17,191 nucleotides of DNA from a bacterium (lineage in GTDB: Bacteria > BMS3Abin14), in the NCBI GenBank assembly GCA_022865845.1, contig JALHUC010000454.1:1-17191 (forward strand). Direction: 5' to 3'. Below the pieces are notes generated by a model, which ran no database searches, was not told the DNA's origin, and worked only from the letters and a program-made list of their open reading frames with translations. Positions within the stretch are counted from its first letter, which is position 1. Every line of letters starts with the position of its first letter. The position numbers and the translations under genes were made by a program. Positions 6,316 through 14,149 of the stretch are shown here, piece by piece.

Positions 6316-7661
6316 AGGCTGTCGGTAAATTTTTCGCACTGGTAAGGAGGCTGCGGTTCTACGAGGTCCTCGTCCTCGTGTTTATTGCCATCCTGCTGGG
6401 AGCCTGGAGTGTCAAAGAAATAACCGAATCGGCTTTGTTCTGTGGAAGCAGCTGCCACATCATGAGACCCTATTATGAGGACTGGAAGACCTCAGCCCAC
6501 AATACCGTGCCGTGTGTTGACTGCCACCTCGAACCGTCCGACGAACAGCAGTTCGTACCGCAGTTCAAGGCCGTCACCCAGGTGGCCAGCTACCTTACAC
6601 GAACATACGGTGAACACAGGAGGGCGGAAGTAAGCGATGCCAGCTGCCTTGAAGGAGAGTGCCATTCCAGGAGGCTTTTAGACGGCAAGGTGACCTTTGC
6701 CAACAATATACGCTTCGATCATACACCCCACCTCCAACAGCTCAAAAGGGGCAAGATCCTCAAGTGTACAACATGCCACTCACGTGTCGCCATGGGGAAA
6801 CACGTCACGGTTGTCGAGGATGCGTGCTTTATCTGCCACTTTAAAAATGGTGTAAAAGAAGCGGCAAATTCGGATTGCCTCCTCTGCCACACTACGGGGG
6901 AAGATGACAGCACCGCACAGCCCGACAGCTTCGATCACCGTCCTTTGAGGGAGAGAGGTGTTCCCTGCATCAGCTGCCACCAGACAGTAACCAGAGGTAA
7001 TGGGCAGTTGAAACCTGAATCTTGCATAGAGTGCCATGACCGGCCCATGGAGGAGGCTCTGGACGAACCTGTCGAACTGATTCACAGGGTCCACGTTACC
7101 GACCACAAGGTGGAGTGCACACTCTGCCATGAACCCATTCAACATTCCATCCCGGATGAATCCTCAGTTCAGCCTCTCTACTGTGGTTCCTGCCACGAGA
7201 ACAAACATAAGGGGATGCTGGATATGTTCAGGGGAACAGGTGCCAAGGGAGTTGCCCCCTTACCCTCTCCCATGTACAAGGCCCATGTGGGCTGCAACGG
7301 GTGCCATATCGTACCGGACCCGTCCGGCGGCATGGGAGCGGCGTTTACCGGCATGAACATGATAGCCGTTCAGGCAGCCTGTCAATCCTGCCACCCGAAG
7401 AGCTACACTGATAAGATTGGACAGTGGAAACAGGAGATTTCAACAGCTCTACTGCGGGCAGAGAAGGCTTTGCAAACCGCTGAGAACAAGCTGAGCGTCG
7501 AATCCTATGGCGATACGGACACCCGCCGTACCATGGAGAATGTCCGACACAACATCCTGTTCATCCGAAGCAGCGCCCCCATACACAACCCGGACTATGC
7601 CGTACAGGTCCTTGAAAAAGCTGTCCGGGACCTGTCAAGTCTTACGAAAAATACCAGATAG
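6312..7661 (+). CDS. NapC/NrfH-type multiheme cytochrome c, up to 12 hemes
   Basis: A 449-residue protein with one N-terminal transmembrane anchor (about 17-34), like NapC/NirT/NrfH quinol dehydrogenases. It has ten standard CxxCH motifs (His at 72, 156, 176, 193, 223, 242, 273, 295, 332, 361) and two expanded ones. The first, Cys44-x3-Cys48-His49 followed by Ile-Met51, recalls the CxxCHxM heme-1 site of NrfH but with one extra residue. The second is Cys112-x4-Cys117-His118. The C-terminal 90 residues carry no heme motif and look helical. The ATG overlaps the 9-heme gene stop (ATGA). It is the last cytochrome of the five-gene operon and may pass electrons between the quinone-reactive core and soluble or outer-membrane cytochromes. 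Heme attachment at the two expanded motifs is not certain. Confidence 0.9.
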   Translation: MKAVGKFFALVRRLRFYEVLVLVFIAILLGAWSVKEITESALFCGSSCHIMRPYYEDWKTSAHNTVPCVDCHLEPSDEQQFVPQFKAVTQVASYLTRTYGEHRRAEVSDASCLEGECHSRRLLDGKVTFANNIRFDHTPHLQQLKRGKILKCTTCHSRVAMGKHVTVVEDACFICHFKNGVKEAANSDCLLCHTTGEDDSTAQPDSFDHRPLRERGVPCISCHQTVTRGNGQLKPESCIECHDRPMEEALDEPVELIHRVHVTDHKVECTLCHEPIQHSIPDESSVQPLYCGSCHENKHKGMLDMFRGTGAKGVAPLPSPMYKAHVGCNGCHIVPDPSGGMGAAFTGMNMIAVQAACQSCHPKSYTDKIGQWKQEISTALLRAEKALQTAENKLSVESYGDTDTRRTMENVRHNILFIRSSAPIHNPDYAVQVLEKAVRDLSSLTKNTR

Positions 7662-7671
7662 AGGTGAGAAC

Positions 7672-8316
7672 ATGGCTTTTAAAAAGGTGAGTCGCGTCAA
7701 GATCCCGGACGCCACGATCAGGCGATTGTCGCTGTACGACCGATGCCTGGAAGGCTTTCTTCATTCGGGGAAAAAGGTTGTCTCTTCCTCCGACATTGCG
7801 AGAAAGTGCGGTACAAACCCTGCCCAGATTCGCAAGGACTTCGCCTATTTTGGGGAGTTCGGGGTCCGGGGAGTGGGCTATTATGTGGAGAACCTCCAGG
7901 TGGACATAAAGAAGGCCCTTGGGATCGACCGCTCCTGGAACTGCGCCCTTGTGGGAGCGGGCAACCTAGGGTTCGCCCTGTTGGGCACAGACTCTCTTGC
8001 AAGAAGAGGATTCAAGATCTCCGCGATCTTCGAACGAGACCCCATTCTCGTAGAGATGGGGAGTTTTCAGGACATCCCCCTCTACCCCCAGGACGAGATG
8101 GCCCGGGTCTGCCCGGAAATGGGTATACGGATCGGGATCATAGCGGTTTCCCCTGAAAACGCAGTGAAGGTCGCTCTCAAGCTCATCGATGCGGGTGTAA
8201 GGGGCATCCTCAACTTCACCCCCGCTACTATCAAGGTTCCCCCCGGGATCATCCTGAAAAATGTGGATTTCGCCATCGACCTGGAGGGTATAGCGTTTCA
8301 GTTGAATAATGAGTAA
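7672..8316 (+). CDS. rex: Redox-sensing transcriptional repressor Rex
   Basis: A 214-residue Rex homologue that senses the NADH/NAD+ ratio and represses respiratory and fermentative genes when NADH is low. The N-terminal winged helix (about 10-80) shows the characteristic run Arg-Arg-Leu-Ser-Leu-Tyr, Ser-Ser-x-Asp-Ile-Ala and Gln-Ile-Arg-Lys-Asp-Phe-x-x-Phe-Gly. The Rossmann NAD(H) domain has Gly95-Ala-Gly97-Asn-Leu-Gly100. The C-terminus contains Gly-Ile-Leu-Asn-Phe-x-Pro (178-184) and a Leu-rich end. The ATG at 7672 has GAGGTGAG just upstream; an in-frame start at 7507 lies inside the preceding cytochrome gene and is rejected. Rex begins only 10 nt after the 12-heme cytochrome stop, so it is probably co-transcribed with that operon and may regulate it. 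Confidence 0.95.
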   Translation: MAFKKVSRVKIPDATIRRLSLYDRCLEGFLHSGKKVVSSSDIARKCGTNPAQIRKDFAYFGEFGVRGVGYYVENLQVDIKKALGIDRSWNCALVGAGNLGFALLGTDSLARRGFKISAIFERDPILVEMGSFQDIPLYPQDEMARVCPEMGIRIGIIAVSPENAVKVALKLIDAGVRGILNFTPATIKVPPGIILKNVDFAIDLEGIAFQLNNE

Positions 8317-8322
8317 AGAACC

Positions 8323-8437
8323 GTGAAGCGTGAAGCGTGAAGCGTGAAGCGTGAAGCGTGAAGCGTGAAGCGTGAAAAACTTACCAATGCTCACCAGGCA
8401 GTCAACCTCTATTCACTATTCACGTTTCACTTTTCAC
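8323..8437. repeat. Heptamer tandem arrays in inverted orientation between rex and gmhA
   Basis: Seven full copies of GTGAAGC run from 8323 to 8371, followed by a partial copy (GTGAA). From 8410 to 8437 come four heptamers ending in TTCAC (TATTCAC twice, GTTTCAC, TTTTCAC), which are reverse complements of GTGAANN. The arms could pair as a long imperfect hairpin: a 19-nt stretch matches at 16 positions, and two of the three mismatches would be G-U in RNA. The array fills most of the 136-nt gap and lies just upstream of the gmhA ribosome-binding region. Confidence 0.9.
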
Positions 8438-8452
8438 CAGGGAAAAAACCTT

Positions 8453-9040
8453 ATGAAAAAATACGAAGAGCTCATCATCCAGCGGGGGCAGGAACTGGCC
8501 TCGCTCACCCAGCGGTTCTGCGCCCAACAGGCAGGGACAATAGCTTTCATCGCCGACACCATGGTCAAGGCGATGCGGGCGGGAGGCAAGGTGCTGGTTA
8601 TCGGAAATGGCGGCAGCGCCGCCGACGCTCAGCACTTTGCCGCTGAACTGGTAAACAGGTTCCTCATGGAACGAAAAGCCCTGCCCGGCCTGGCGCTTAC
8701 CACCGACACCTCGGTTCTGACTTCCATCGCCAACGACTACTCCTATGAACAGATCTTCAGTCGGCAGGTGGAGGCACTGGGGCGTGAGGGTGATGTACTC
8801 CTGGCCATCTCCACCAGCGGAACATCCCCCAACGTGCTAAAGGCTCTGGAACAGGCCAACATCCTCTCCATGGCCACCATCGGCATGACCGGCAGCGAAT
8901 CCGGCAAGATCTCCTCCCTATGTGATATATGTATGGCTGTTCCGGACCAGTCAACCCCGCGCATACAGGAGGTACACCACCTGGCCCTGCATGTTATCTG
9001 TGAGATCATGGAGATCCAGCTGTTCTCCCATGGCACCTGA
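8453..9040 (+). CDS. gmhA: Phosphoheptose isomerase GmhA
   Basis: Converts sedoheptulose 7-phosphate to D-glycero-D-manno-heptose 7-phosphate, the first step of ADP-heptose synthesis for the LPS core, in the cytoplasm. The 195-residue protein is a single SIS domain. Gly-Asn-Gly-Gly-Ser-Ala-Ala-Asp-Ala-Gln-His (51-61) is the family signature. His61, Glu65, Gln172 and His180 match the E. coli Zn/active-site residues in both identity and numbering. Ser120-Thr-Ser-Gly-Thr-Ser forms the phosphate loop. The ATG at 8453 gives the normal family length; in-frame starts upstream (8372) fall inside the heptamer repeat. The next gene overlaps by 11 nt. The presence of this pathway supports a Gram-negative, LPS-bearing cell. 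Confidence 0.95.
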   Translation: MKKYEELIIQRGQELASLTQRFCAQQAGTIAFIADTMVKAMRAGGKVLVIGNGGSAADAQHFAAELVNRFLMERKALPGLALTTDTSVLTSIANDYSYEQIFSRQVEALGREGDVLLAISTSGTSPNVLKALEQANILSMATIGMTGSESGKISSLCDICMAVPDQSTPRIQEVHHLALHVICEIMEIQLFSHGT

Positions 9041-9995
9041 AATCCGCTACCCCCACACACCGTTAAAAGAGCTTGATCTTTCCGAGATCAAGACCTATTC
9101 CGTCCATGATCGCCCGGGCAAGGTCTCGATCAAGCAGATAGCCAGAGGTGTCCCTTCAGATGAGAGCTTTGCCGGGTGGTTGGAATCCCTTCCGGATATC
9201 AGCGCGGCACGGGACCTGAAGCTGGCCGCACAGGCTATCCACCGCGCTCGCGGTGAGGGCAAAGGTGTGCTTCTGGGCATGGGCGCACACCCCATCAAGG
9301 TTGGTCTCGGAGGCCTCATCGCCCAGGCCCTGGCAGACCGGATATTTACCGGTATCGCCACCAACGGCGCCGCTATTATCCACGATTACGAACTGGCCCT
9401 CACCGGGAAGACCTCCGAAGATGTGGACGCTGTCCTCTCTGAAGGAACCTTCGGCATGGCTTTGGAAACATCTGCCCAACTCAATAGCGCCATTAACGAT
9501 GGAGCTGCCTCGGGTGAAGGCATCGGTTACCCTGTGGGAAGGCTCATCGAGGAACAGGACCTTCCTCACGCCGGCGCAAGCGTCTTTGCCTCAGCCTACC
9601 GAAACGGGATTCCGGCAACTGTTCATGTCGCCCTGGGGACCGATATCATACATATGCACCCCACCTGTGATGGCGCCGCCACGGGCAAGGCCACAATGGA
9701 TGATTTCCGTTTGTTCAGCAGGCAGGTAGCTGCCCTCGAAAACGGTGTCTTCATCAACCTGGGGTCTGCTGTTATCATCCCCGAGATTTTTCTGAAGGCC
9801 TGCTCCCTGTCCCTCAACCTGGGGTATTCTCTGGAAGGGCTGACCACCGTTAATATGGACTTCATCCAGCACTACCGTCCCAGGGTCAACGTGGTGGGAA
9901 GGCCCACGGGCAGTACGGGACGAGGCATCAGCCTCACCGGTCACCATGAACTGCTTCTGCCTCTTCTACTGGCTGCTGTGAGGGCTCTGAATTGA
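9030..9995 (+). CDS. Conserved-looking protein of unknown function between gmhA and hldC
   Basis: I do not recognise this 321-residue protein with confidence. It has no signal peptide or transmembrane helix and looks cytoplasmic. It is rich in motifs typical of an alpha/beta enzyme: [13 protein letters not shown] (about 83-95), Asn-Gly-Ala-Ala-Ile-Ile-His-Asp (about 112-119), Gly-Thr-Asp-Ile-Ile-His-Met-His-Pro (about 203-211) and [10 protein letters not shown] near the C-terminus. The arrangement faintly recalls deoxyhypusine-synthase-like Rossmann folds, but that is a guess. The ATG at 9030 overlaps the gmhA stop by 11 nt and the next gene starts on its stop, so it is embedded in a heptose operon. 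It does not resemble the HldA kinase or the GmhB phosphatase, which are missing here. Confidence 0.85.
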   Translation: MAPEIRYPHTPLKELDLSEIKTYSVHDRPGKVSIKQIARGVPSDESFAGWLESLPDISAARDLKLAAQAIHRARGEGKGVLLGMGAHPIKVGLGGLIAQALADRIFTGIATNGAAIIHDYELALTGKTSEDVDAVLSEGTFGMALETSAQLNSAINDGAASGEGIGYPVGRLIEEQDLPHAGASVFASAYRNGIPATVHVALGTDIIHMHPTCDGAATGKATMDDFRLFSRQVAALENGVFINLGSAVIIPEIFLKACSLSLNLGYSLEGLTTVNMDFIQHYRPRVNVVGRPTGSTGRGISLTGHHELLLPLLLAAVRALN

Positions 9996-10477
9996 AGCCG
10001 GACGCTGGCCTATACACGATGGACACCATCGGGGAAGCCTCCCGCGCCTGGCGTGAAGCCGGGTACTCCATCGTCTTTACCAACGGCTGTTTCGACCTCA
10101 TTCATCCGGGTCACGTCCGGTACCTTCAGCAGGCCAGGGACCAGGGGGACCTGCTGGTGCTGGGCTTAAACACCGATGAATCGGTCAGGGGGCTCAAAGG
10201 TGCTGGACGGCCCATCCTGAACCTCGAGGAACGATGTGAAGTCCTGCTGGCACTGCGCTGTGTCCATGCTGTCGTACCTTTCGTCGAAGACACTCCCCTG
10301 GAGTTGATCCGCAGGGTCAGGCCACACATACTGGTCAAGGGTGGAGACTGGGCGGTGGAAAATATCGTTGGAGGGGATGTTGTTGAGGCGGATGGGGGCA
10401 CAGTTCTCAGCCTGCCCTTTCACCCTGGTACTTCCACCACCGAGATCATTCGAAGAATTCGCTCTACCCTCACCTGA
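9992..10477 (+). CDS. rfaE2: D-glycero-beta-D-manno-heptose 1-phosphate adenylyltransferase (HldC/RfaE2)
   Basis: Transfers AMP from ATP to heptose 1-phosphate to make ADP-heptose for LPS core synthesis. The 161-residue protein is a stand-alone cytidylyltransferase-like domain with [12 protein letters not shown], which contains the catalytic HxGH, then Asn-x-Asp-x-Ser-Val, an Arg-Pro-Ile segment, Glu-Asp-Thr-Pro and Leu-Val-Lys-Gly-Gly-Asp, and ends with the Ser-Thr-Thr-x-Ile-Ile signature. It corresponds to the C-terminal half of bifunctional HldE; the kinase half is absent. The start is TTG at 9992, overlapping the preceding TGA, with GTGAGGG 7-8 nt upstream. The in-frame ATG at 10019 lacks a ribosome-binding site. 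mfd starts 1 nt after its stop. Confidence 0.93.
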   Translation: MKPDAGLYTMDTIGEASRAWREAGYSIVFTNGCFDLIHPGHVRYLQQARDQGDLLVLGLNTDESVRGLKGAGRPILNLEERCEVLLALRCVHAVVPFVEDTPLELIRRVRPHILVKGGDWAVENIVGGDVVEADGGTVLSLPFHPGTSTTEIIRRIRSTLT

Positions 10478-10478
10478 A

Positions 10479-13400
10479 ATGCGTTTTCTGTCCGAACTCA
10501 TCGACAACCTTAAAAAAAACAGGACTGCCGCAGTTTCGGGGATCACTGCCCCGGCCGCAGCCTTTCTCGCTTCCAGGCTCCATGGCCCTGAAAACCTGGT
10601 GGTGATCACCCCCGACGAAGATTCAGCCAGAAACTTTTCACGCGACCTGTCCCTTTTCCTTGGCGCAGGGGAAGCGCTGTATTTCCCACCCTTTGAATCT
10701 CTGCCCTACGACAACCTGACCCCTGATATCGATACCACTGCTCTTCGTATTTCAGCCCTTGCAGCGGCAAAACGAGGAGCCGGACCGGTAGTTTTACCAG
10801 CGAAAGCCCTTCTCCAGCCAACCCCTCCGCCTGCGGTCCTCTCTCAATGGGAACTTACCGTCAGGAAAGGTCAGGATCTTTACCGCGACGACCTTATGGG
10901 TAAGCTGTCTGTCATGGGTTACCGACGGGAACCTGTCGTCTCCCAGGTCGGGGATGTTGCCGTAAGGGGCGGGATCCTGGACCTCTTCTCTCCCCTGTCA
11001 GATAAGCCGGTGAGGATCGAACTGTGGGGGGATGAGGTGAATACCCTGCGCCATTTCGACCCCCAGACCCAGAGATCCGGGGCTGACATTGAGGAGTTTG
11101 TGATCCTCCCGGTCACTGAACTTCTTCTCAACCCCGGGGAGAGAAAAGACGCAGAAATACGGTTGGGAGATTTCCTGGCAAACGCGGGTGTGGCGGCGAG
11201 GGAAAGAGACAGGATCCTTTCCCTGTTCAGGGATGGCCTTGAACTGCCTGGTACGGGTCTGCTTCTGCCCCTCCTGTACTCGGAAAGTTCCTACCCCCTT
11301 GATCACTTTTCCGAAAACTCTCTTCTACTGCTGCATGAGCCGGAGGAGATCCGGACCAGCCTCCAGGATTATTACGATAAAACATCCGAACGAAAAGATG
11401 GCGCTCCCCTGGCACCGGGAAAGGTCTACCTTGATCCCGCAACGGTTCTTGAAGGGGTCAATGAGTACAGGACACTTTTAACAGGATTATTCCACAGACC
11501 TGGCGCCAGTTCTATGGAGTGTCGTTCCCCTCTGCCGTCCACCCTGCCCTCCTCCAGGCCGGACCGCATCGTAGAGTTCACCCGCCTCCTTCAGGAACGC
11601 CGGAAACAGCCTGTTATCCTCTGTGTCCGCACATCTGCCGCCGCCGACCGTCTCCAATCGATCATTTCGGAGTCCGGGCTGGAAGTAAGGCGGGTTGAGA
11701 CCTTTCCTGACGCGCTAAAGGCAAAAGATCTCACCATGCTCACAAGGACCCTGTCCGGCGGCTTCAGCCTTCCCGATGAGAACCTGACCGTCATAAGCGA
11801 TGCCGATCTTTTCGGCCAACCCTCCGAGCGCAAAGCATCACCAGCAGTTTTCCCGGAATGGGACCTGCCCATAGGTTCCCTCATGCCGGGAGACATCGCT
11901 GTACACATAGACCACGGAATAGGCCGCTATGAGGGACTCCGACAACTCGATGTGGCAGGCTCCACAGATGACTTCCTGCATCTTACCTTTGCGGGAGGGG
12001 ATTCCCTGTATGTTCCTGTCTGCCAGATGAACAGGATTCAGCGCTACAGGAGCGGTTCCGAGACAACTCCAACCCTCAGCAAACTGGGATCTGCCGTCTG
12101 GAACAGATCCAAGACCAGGATCCGGAAATCCCTCAAGCTCATGGCCGATGAACTGCTCAAGCTGTCTGCCGCGAGACAGGGCCAGGCAGGGCATTCTTTC
12201 GCAGAACCCGACTCCCTTTTTCGGGAGTTCGAGGTCTCCTTTCCATGGACCGAGACTCCTGACCAGGAGCGCACTATCAGTGAAGTGATCGGGGACATGA
12301 CCTCATCCACACCCATGGACAGGCTTGTGTGCGGCGATGTGGGGTTCGGCAAAACAGAGGTGGCCATGAGGGCAGCCTTCCTGGCAGCAGTGGAAGGCCG
12401 ACAAACGGCCATCCTGGTCCCTACCACCGTCCTGGCCCAGCAGCACTACCAGAACTTCACCCAGAGGCTCAAGGATTTTCCAGTGACCGTGGGGCTGATG
12501 AGCCGGTTCGTAACGCCGCAAAAACAAAAGGCCACCCTTAACCTGCTGGCCAACGGCAACCTGGACATTGTCATCGGAACCCACCGCATACTCTCATCGG
12601 ACGTGGTGTTTCACGACCTGGGCCTTGTCGTCATTGATGAGGAACACCGGTTCGGAGTACGTCATAAGGAACGCCTTAAAAAGCTCAGAGAGACTATCGA
12701 TGTCCTGACATTGTCTGCCACACCCATACCCAGAACCCTATTCCAGGCTTTTTCCGGCCTTCGAAGCCTTTCCCTGATCCACACACCTCCACCCGACCGG
12801 AAATCAGTGCACACCGAGGTGCGTTATTTTGAAGAGGACATCATCCGGGACGCCATCAACCGGGAAATGGACAGGGCCGGCCAGGTCTACATGGTTCATA
12901 ACCGGGTCCAGACCATCGATGCGGTCCGTCAGATGGTGGAGAAACTGGTACCTCACGCGAAGGTCGGTATGGCCCATGGTCAGATGGGGGAAGGAGAGCT
13001 TGAAGAGGTCATGATCCGCTTCCTTCAACATGATTACGACGTCCTGGTGACGACGGCCATCATTGAGTCCGGACTGGACATTGCCAATGCCAACACCTTG
13101 ATCGTCAACCGTGCCGACCGCTTCGGGCTGGCCCAACTCTATCAGCTCAGGGGCAGGGTGGGCCGATCTTCCAGGCTGGCCTATGCCTACCTCCTCATCC
13201 CACCGGAAGGTTCCATAAGCGATAAGGCCCGCAAGCGGCTGAGAAGTTTGAGGGAACTGAGCGAACTGGGCTCCGGATTCAAGCTGGCCTCCTACGATCT
13301 GGAGATGAGGGGCGCCGGGAACCTGTTGGGCGAAGAACAGTCCGGCCGGATAGACGCTGTGGGGCTGGAGCTGTACTCCCAACTGCTGGAACAGGCTGTG

Positions 13401-13865
13401 AGGGAGGCCAGCGATCACGTCACCCAGGCACAGATCCAGCCAAGCGTCACCCTCCCCTTACCGGCCTATCTTCCGGAGGAGTATCTGCCCGAGGTGGGAG
13501 AGCGGCTTACACTTTACAAACGTCTTGCCAGCGCGCCCGATCAGGACAGCCTTGACGCTCTGAGGGAAGAGACTGTGGACCGGTTCGGCAGGTTCCCGGC
13601 TGAGGTCAGCGGACTTTTTACCCGTATGGAGGTGGAGATTGCCGCCCGGGACATGAGCATCGAGCGCATTGACACTGCCGGACCCTACCTACTGGCGGCA
13701 TTTCACCCTGGGGCCAAGGTCTCACCGGACGCACTTGTCCGCATGCTGACATCGGATAAGCGCCTCGCTTTTCTTCCACCTTCGACTCTGCGAATGGATG
13801 TTTCCGGGTTTTCCGGCGTTGATGACAGGATCTCCTATATGATGGATGTCTTGCGGTCACTGTAA
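10479..13865 (+). CDS. mfd: Transcription-repair coupling factor Mfd
   Basis: Superfamily 2 translocase that removes RNA polymerase stalled at DNA damage and recruits UvrA. At 1128 residues it is close to the usual length (E. coli 1148). Domains in order: UvrB-like N-terminal modules (Phe-Glu-Ser-Leu-Pro-Tyr-Asp near residue 70), a CarD-like RNA-polymerase-interaction domain (from about 470, Ile-Asp-His-Gly-Ile-Gly-Arg-Tyr), Walker A Gly-Asp-Val-Gly-Phe-Gly-Lys-Thr-Glu (about 618), Asp-Glu-Glu-His (about 720), Ser-Ala-Thr-Pro-Ile-Pro-Arg-Thr, Gln-Leu-Arg-Gly-Arg-Val-Gly-Arg (about 888), and the C-terminal TRCF domain. The ATG 1 nt after the rfaE2 stop was chosen; an in-frame start at 10341 lies inside rfaE2. 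The adjacency suggests co-transcription with the heptose genes. Confidence 0.97.
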   Translation: MRFLSELIDNLKKNRTAAVSGITAPAAAFLASRLHGPENLVVITPDEDSARNFSRDLSLFLGAGEALYFPPFESLPYDNLTPDIDTTALRISALAAAKRGAGPVVLPAKALLQPTPPPAVLSQWELTVRKGQDLYRDDLMGKLSVMGYRREPVVSQVGDVAVRGGILDLFSPLSDKPVRIELWGDEVNTLRHFDPQTQRSGADIEEFVILPVTELLLNPGERKDAEIRLGDFLANAGVAARERDRILSLFRDGLELPGTGLLLPLLYSESSYPLDHFSENSLLLLHEPEEIRTSLQDYYDKTSERKDGAPLAPGKVYLDPATVLEGVNEYRTLLTGLFHRPGASSMECRSPLPSTLPSSRPDRIVEFTRLLQERRKQPVILCVRTSAAADRLQSIISESGLEVRRVETFPDALKAKDLTMLTRTLSGGFSLPDENLTVISDADLFGQPSERKASPAVFPEWDLPIGSLMPGDIAVHIDHGIGRYEGLRQLDVAGSTDDFLHLTFAGGDSLYVPVCQMNRIQRYRSGSETTPTLSKLGSAVWNRSKTRIRKSLKLMADELLKLSAARQGQAGHSFAEPDSLFREFEVSFPWTETPDQERTISEVIGDMTSSTPMDRLVCGDVGFGKTEVAMRAAFLAAVEGRQTAILVPTTVLAQQHYQNFTQRLKDFPVTVGLMSRFVTPQKQKATLNLLANGNLDIVIGTHRILSSDVVFHDLGLVVIDEEHRFGVRHKERLKKLRETIDVLTLSATPIPRTLFQAFSGLRSLSLIHTPPPDRKSVHTEVRYFEEDIIRDAINREMDRAGQVYMVHNRVQTIDAVRQMVEKLVPHAKVGMAHGQMGEGELEEVMIRFLQHDYDVLVTTAIIESGLDIANANTLIVNRADRFGLAQLYQLRGRVGRSSRLAYAYLLIPPEGSISDKARKRLRSLRELSELGSGFKLASYDLEMRGAGNLLGEEQSGRIDAVGLELYSQLLEQAVREASDHVTQAQIQPSVTLPLPAYLPEEYLPEVGERLTLYKRLASAPDQDSLDALREETVDRFGRFPAEVSGLFTRMEVEIAARDMSIERIDTAGPYLLAAFHPGAKVSPDALVRMLTSDKRLAFLPPSTLRMDVSGFSGVDDRISYMMDVLRSL

Positions 13866-13986
13866 CTCTCTGTTAATAAAATATTGCGGACTACCGCGCA
13901 CGATTTTGATAACCTCGCAAAAAGTCACTTCGAGCCATTTAGCGAGGCGGGGTTCAATATAGTCGTTCTTCACCCCTACCTCTGAT

Positions 13987-14007
13987 CCTCCCCCCTCAAA
14001 GGGGAGG
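13987..14007. repeat. Inverted repeat CCTCCCC/GGGGAGG
   Basis: A 7-bp perfect stem (13987-13993 with 14001-14007) around a 7-nt loop. It lacks a T-run on the + strand and sits in a purine/pyrimidine-skewed tract, so it is not a convincing terminator. It looks like a dispersed intergenic palindrome. Confidence 0.6.
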
Positions 14008-14049
14008 AAGAGTAAGGAAGAGGACTAATTGATAACACCCCCACCCTAT

Positions 14050-14102
14050 GGATGTACGCTGCGCATACATCCTGTTTGATGGACATTTTGCATGTCCATC
14101 AA
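14050..14102. repeat. Two adjacent hairpins upstream of the foldase genes
   Basis: The first hairpin, 14050-14072, pairs GGATGTA with TACATCC, plus an inner GC/GC pair beyond one mismatch. Three nt later a perfect 11-bp stem, TTGATGGACAT (14076-14086) with ATGTCCATCAA (14092-14102), encloses a 5-nt loop and is followed by TGTTTTAT. The second could serve as a terminator for mfd, or the pair may be a REP-like mobile palindrome. They lie 48 nt before the foldase start codon. Confidence 0.75.
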
Positions 14103-14149
14103 TGTTTTATGTGTATTATACTTTCTGAACACCGGACGGGATAAAATCA

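Larger units (their letters stand above)
13866..14149. other. Intergenic region with dispersed-repeat character
   Basis: This 284-nt gene-free stretch holds three inverted repeats: 13987-14007, 14050-14072 and 14076-14102. Its left part (about 13890-13935) is AT-rich and mixes with a CTCGCAAAAAGTC segment that looks like repeat debris rather than a gene. No tRNA or convincing ORF is seen. A TATTAT at 14114-14119 could be a -10 box for the downstream foldase operon, but no -35 at normal spacing is apparent. Confidence 0.6.

Noticed and set aside
8323..8371. CRISPR-like array
   Set aside because: The units are contiguous 7-mers with no spacers; it is a simple tandem repeat.
10341..10478. Earlier start for mfd
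   Set aside because: The extension lies entirely inside rfaE2 in another frame, and Mfd of normal length begins at the ATG at 10479.
12804..13418. 204-codon - strand open frame inside mfd
   Set aside because: It is antisense to conserved helicase motifs of Mfd and has the composition of a shadow frame.
13866..14149. tRNA or small RNA gene in the mfd-foldase gap
   Set aside because: The hairpins do not form a cloverleaf and no tRNA-type arms or CCA end are visible.
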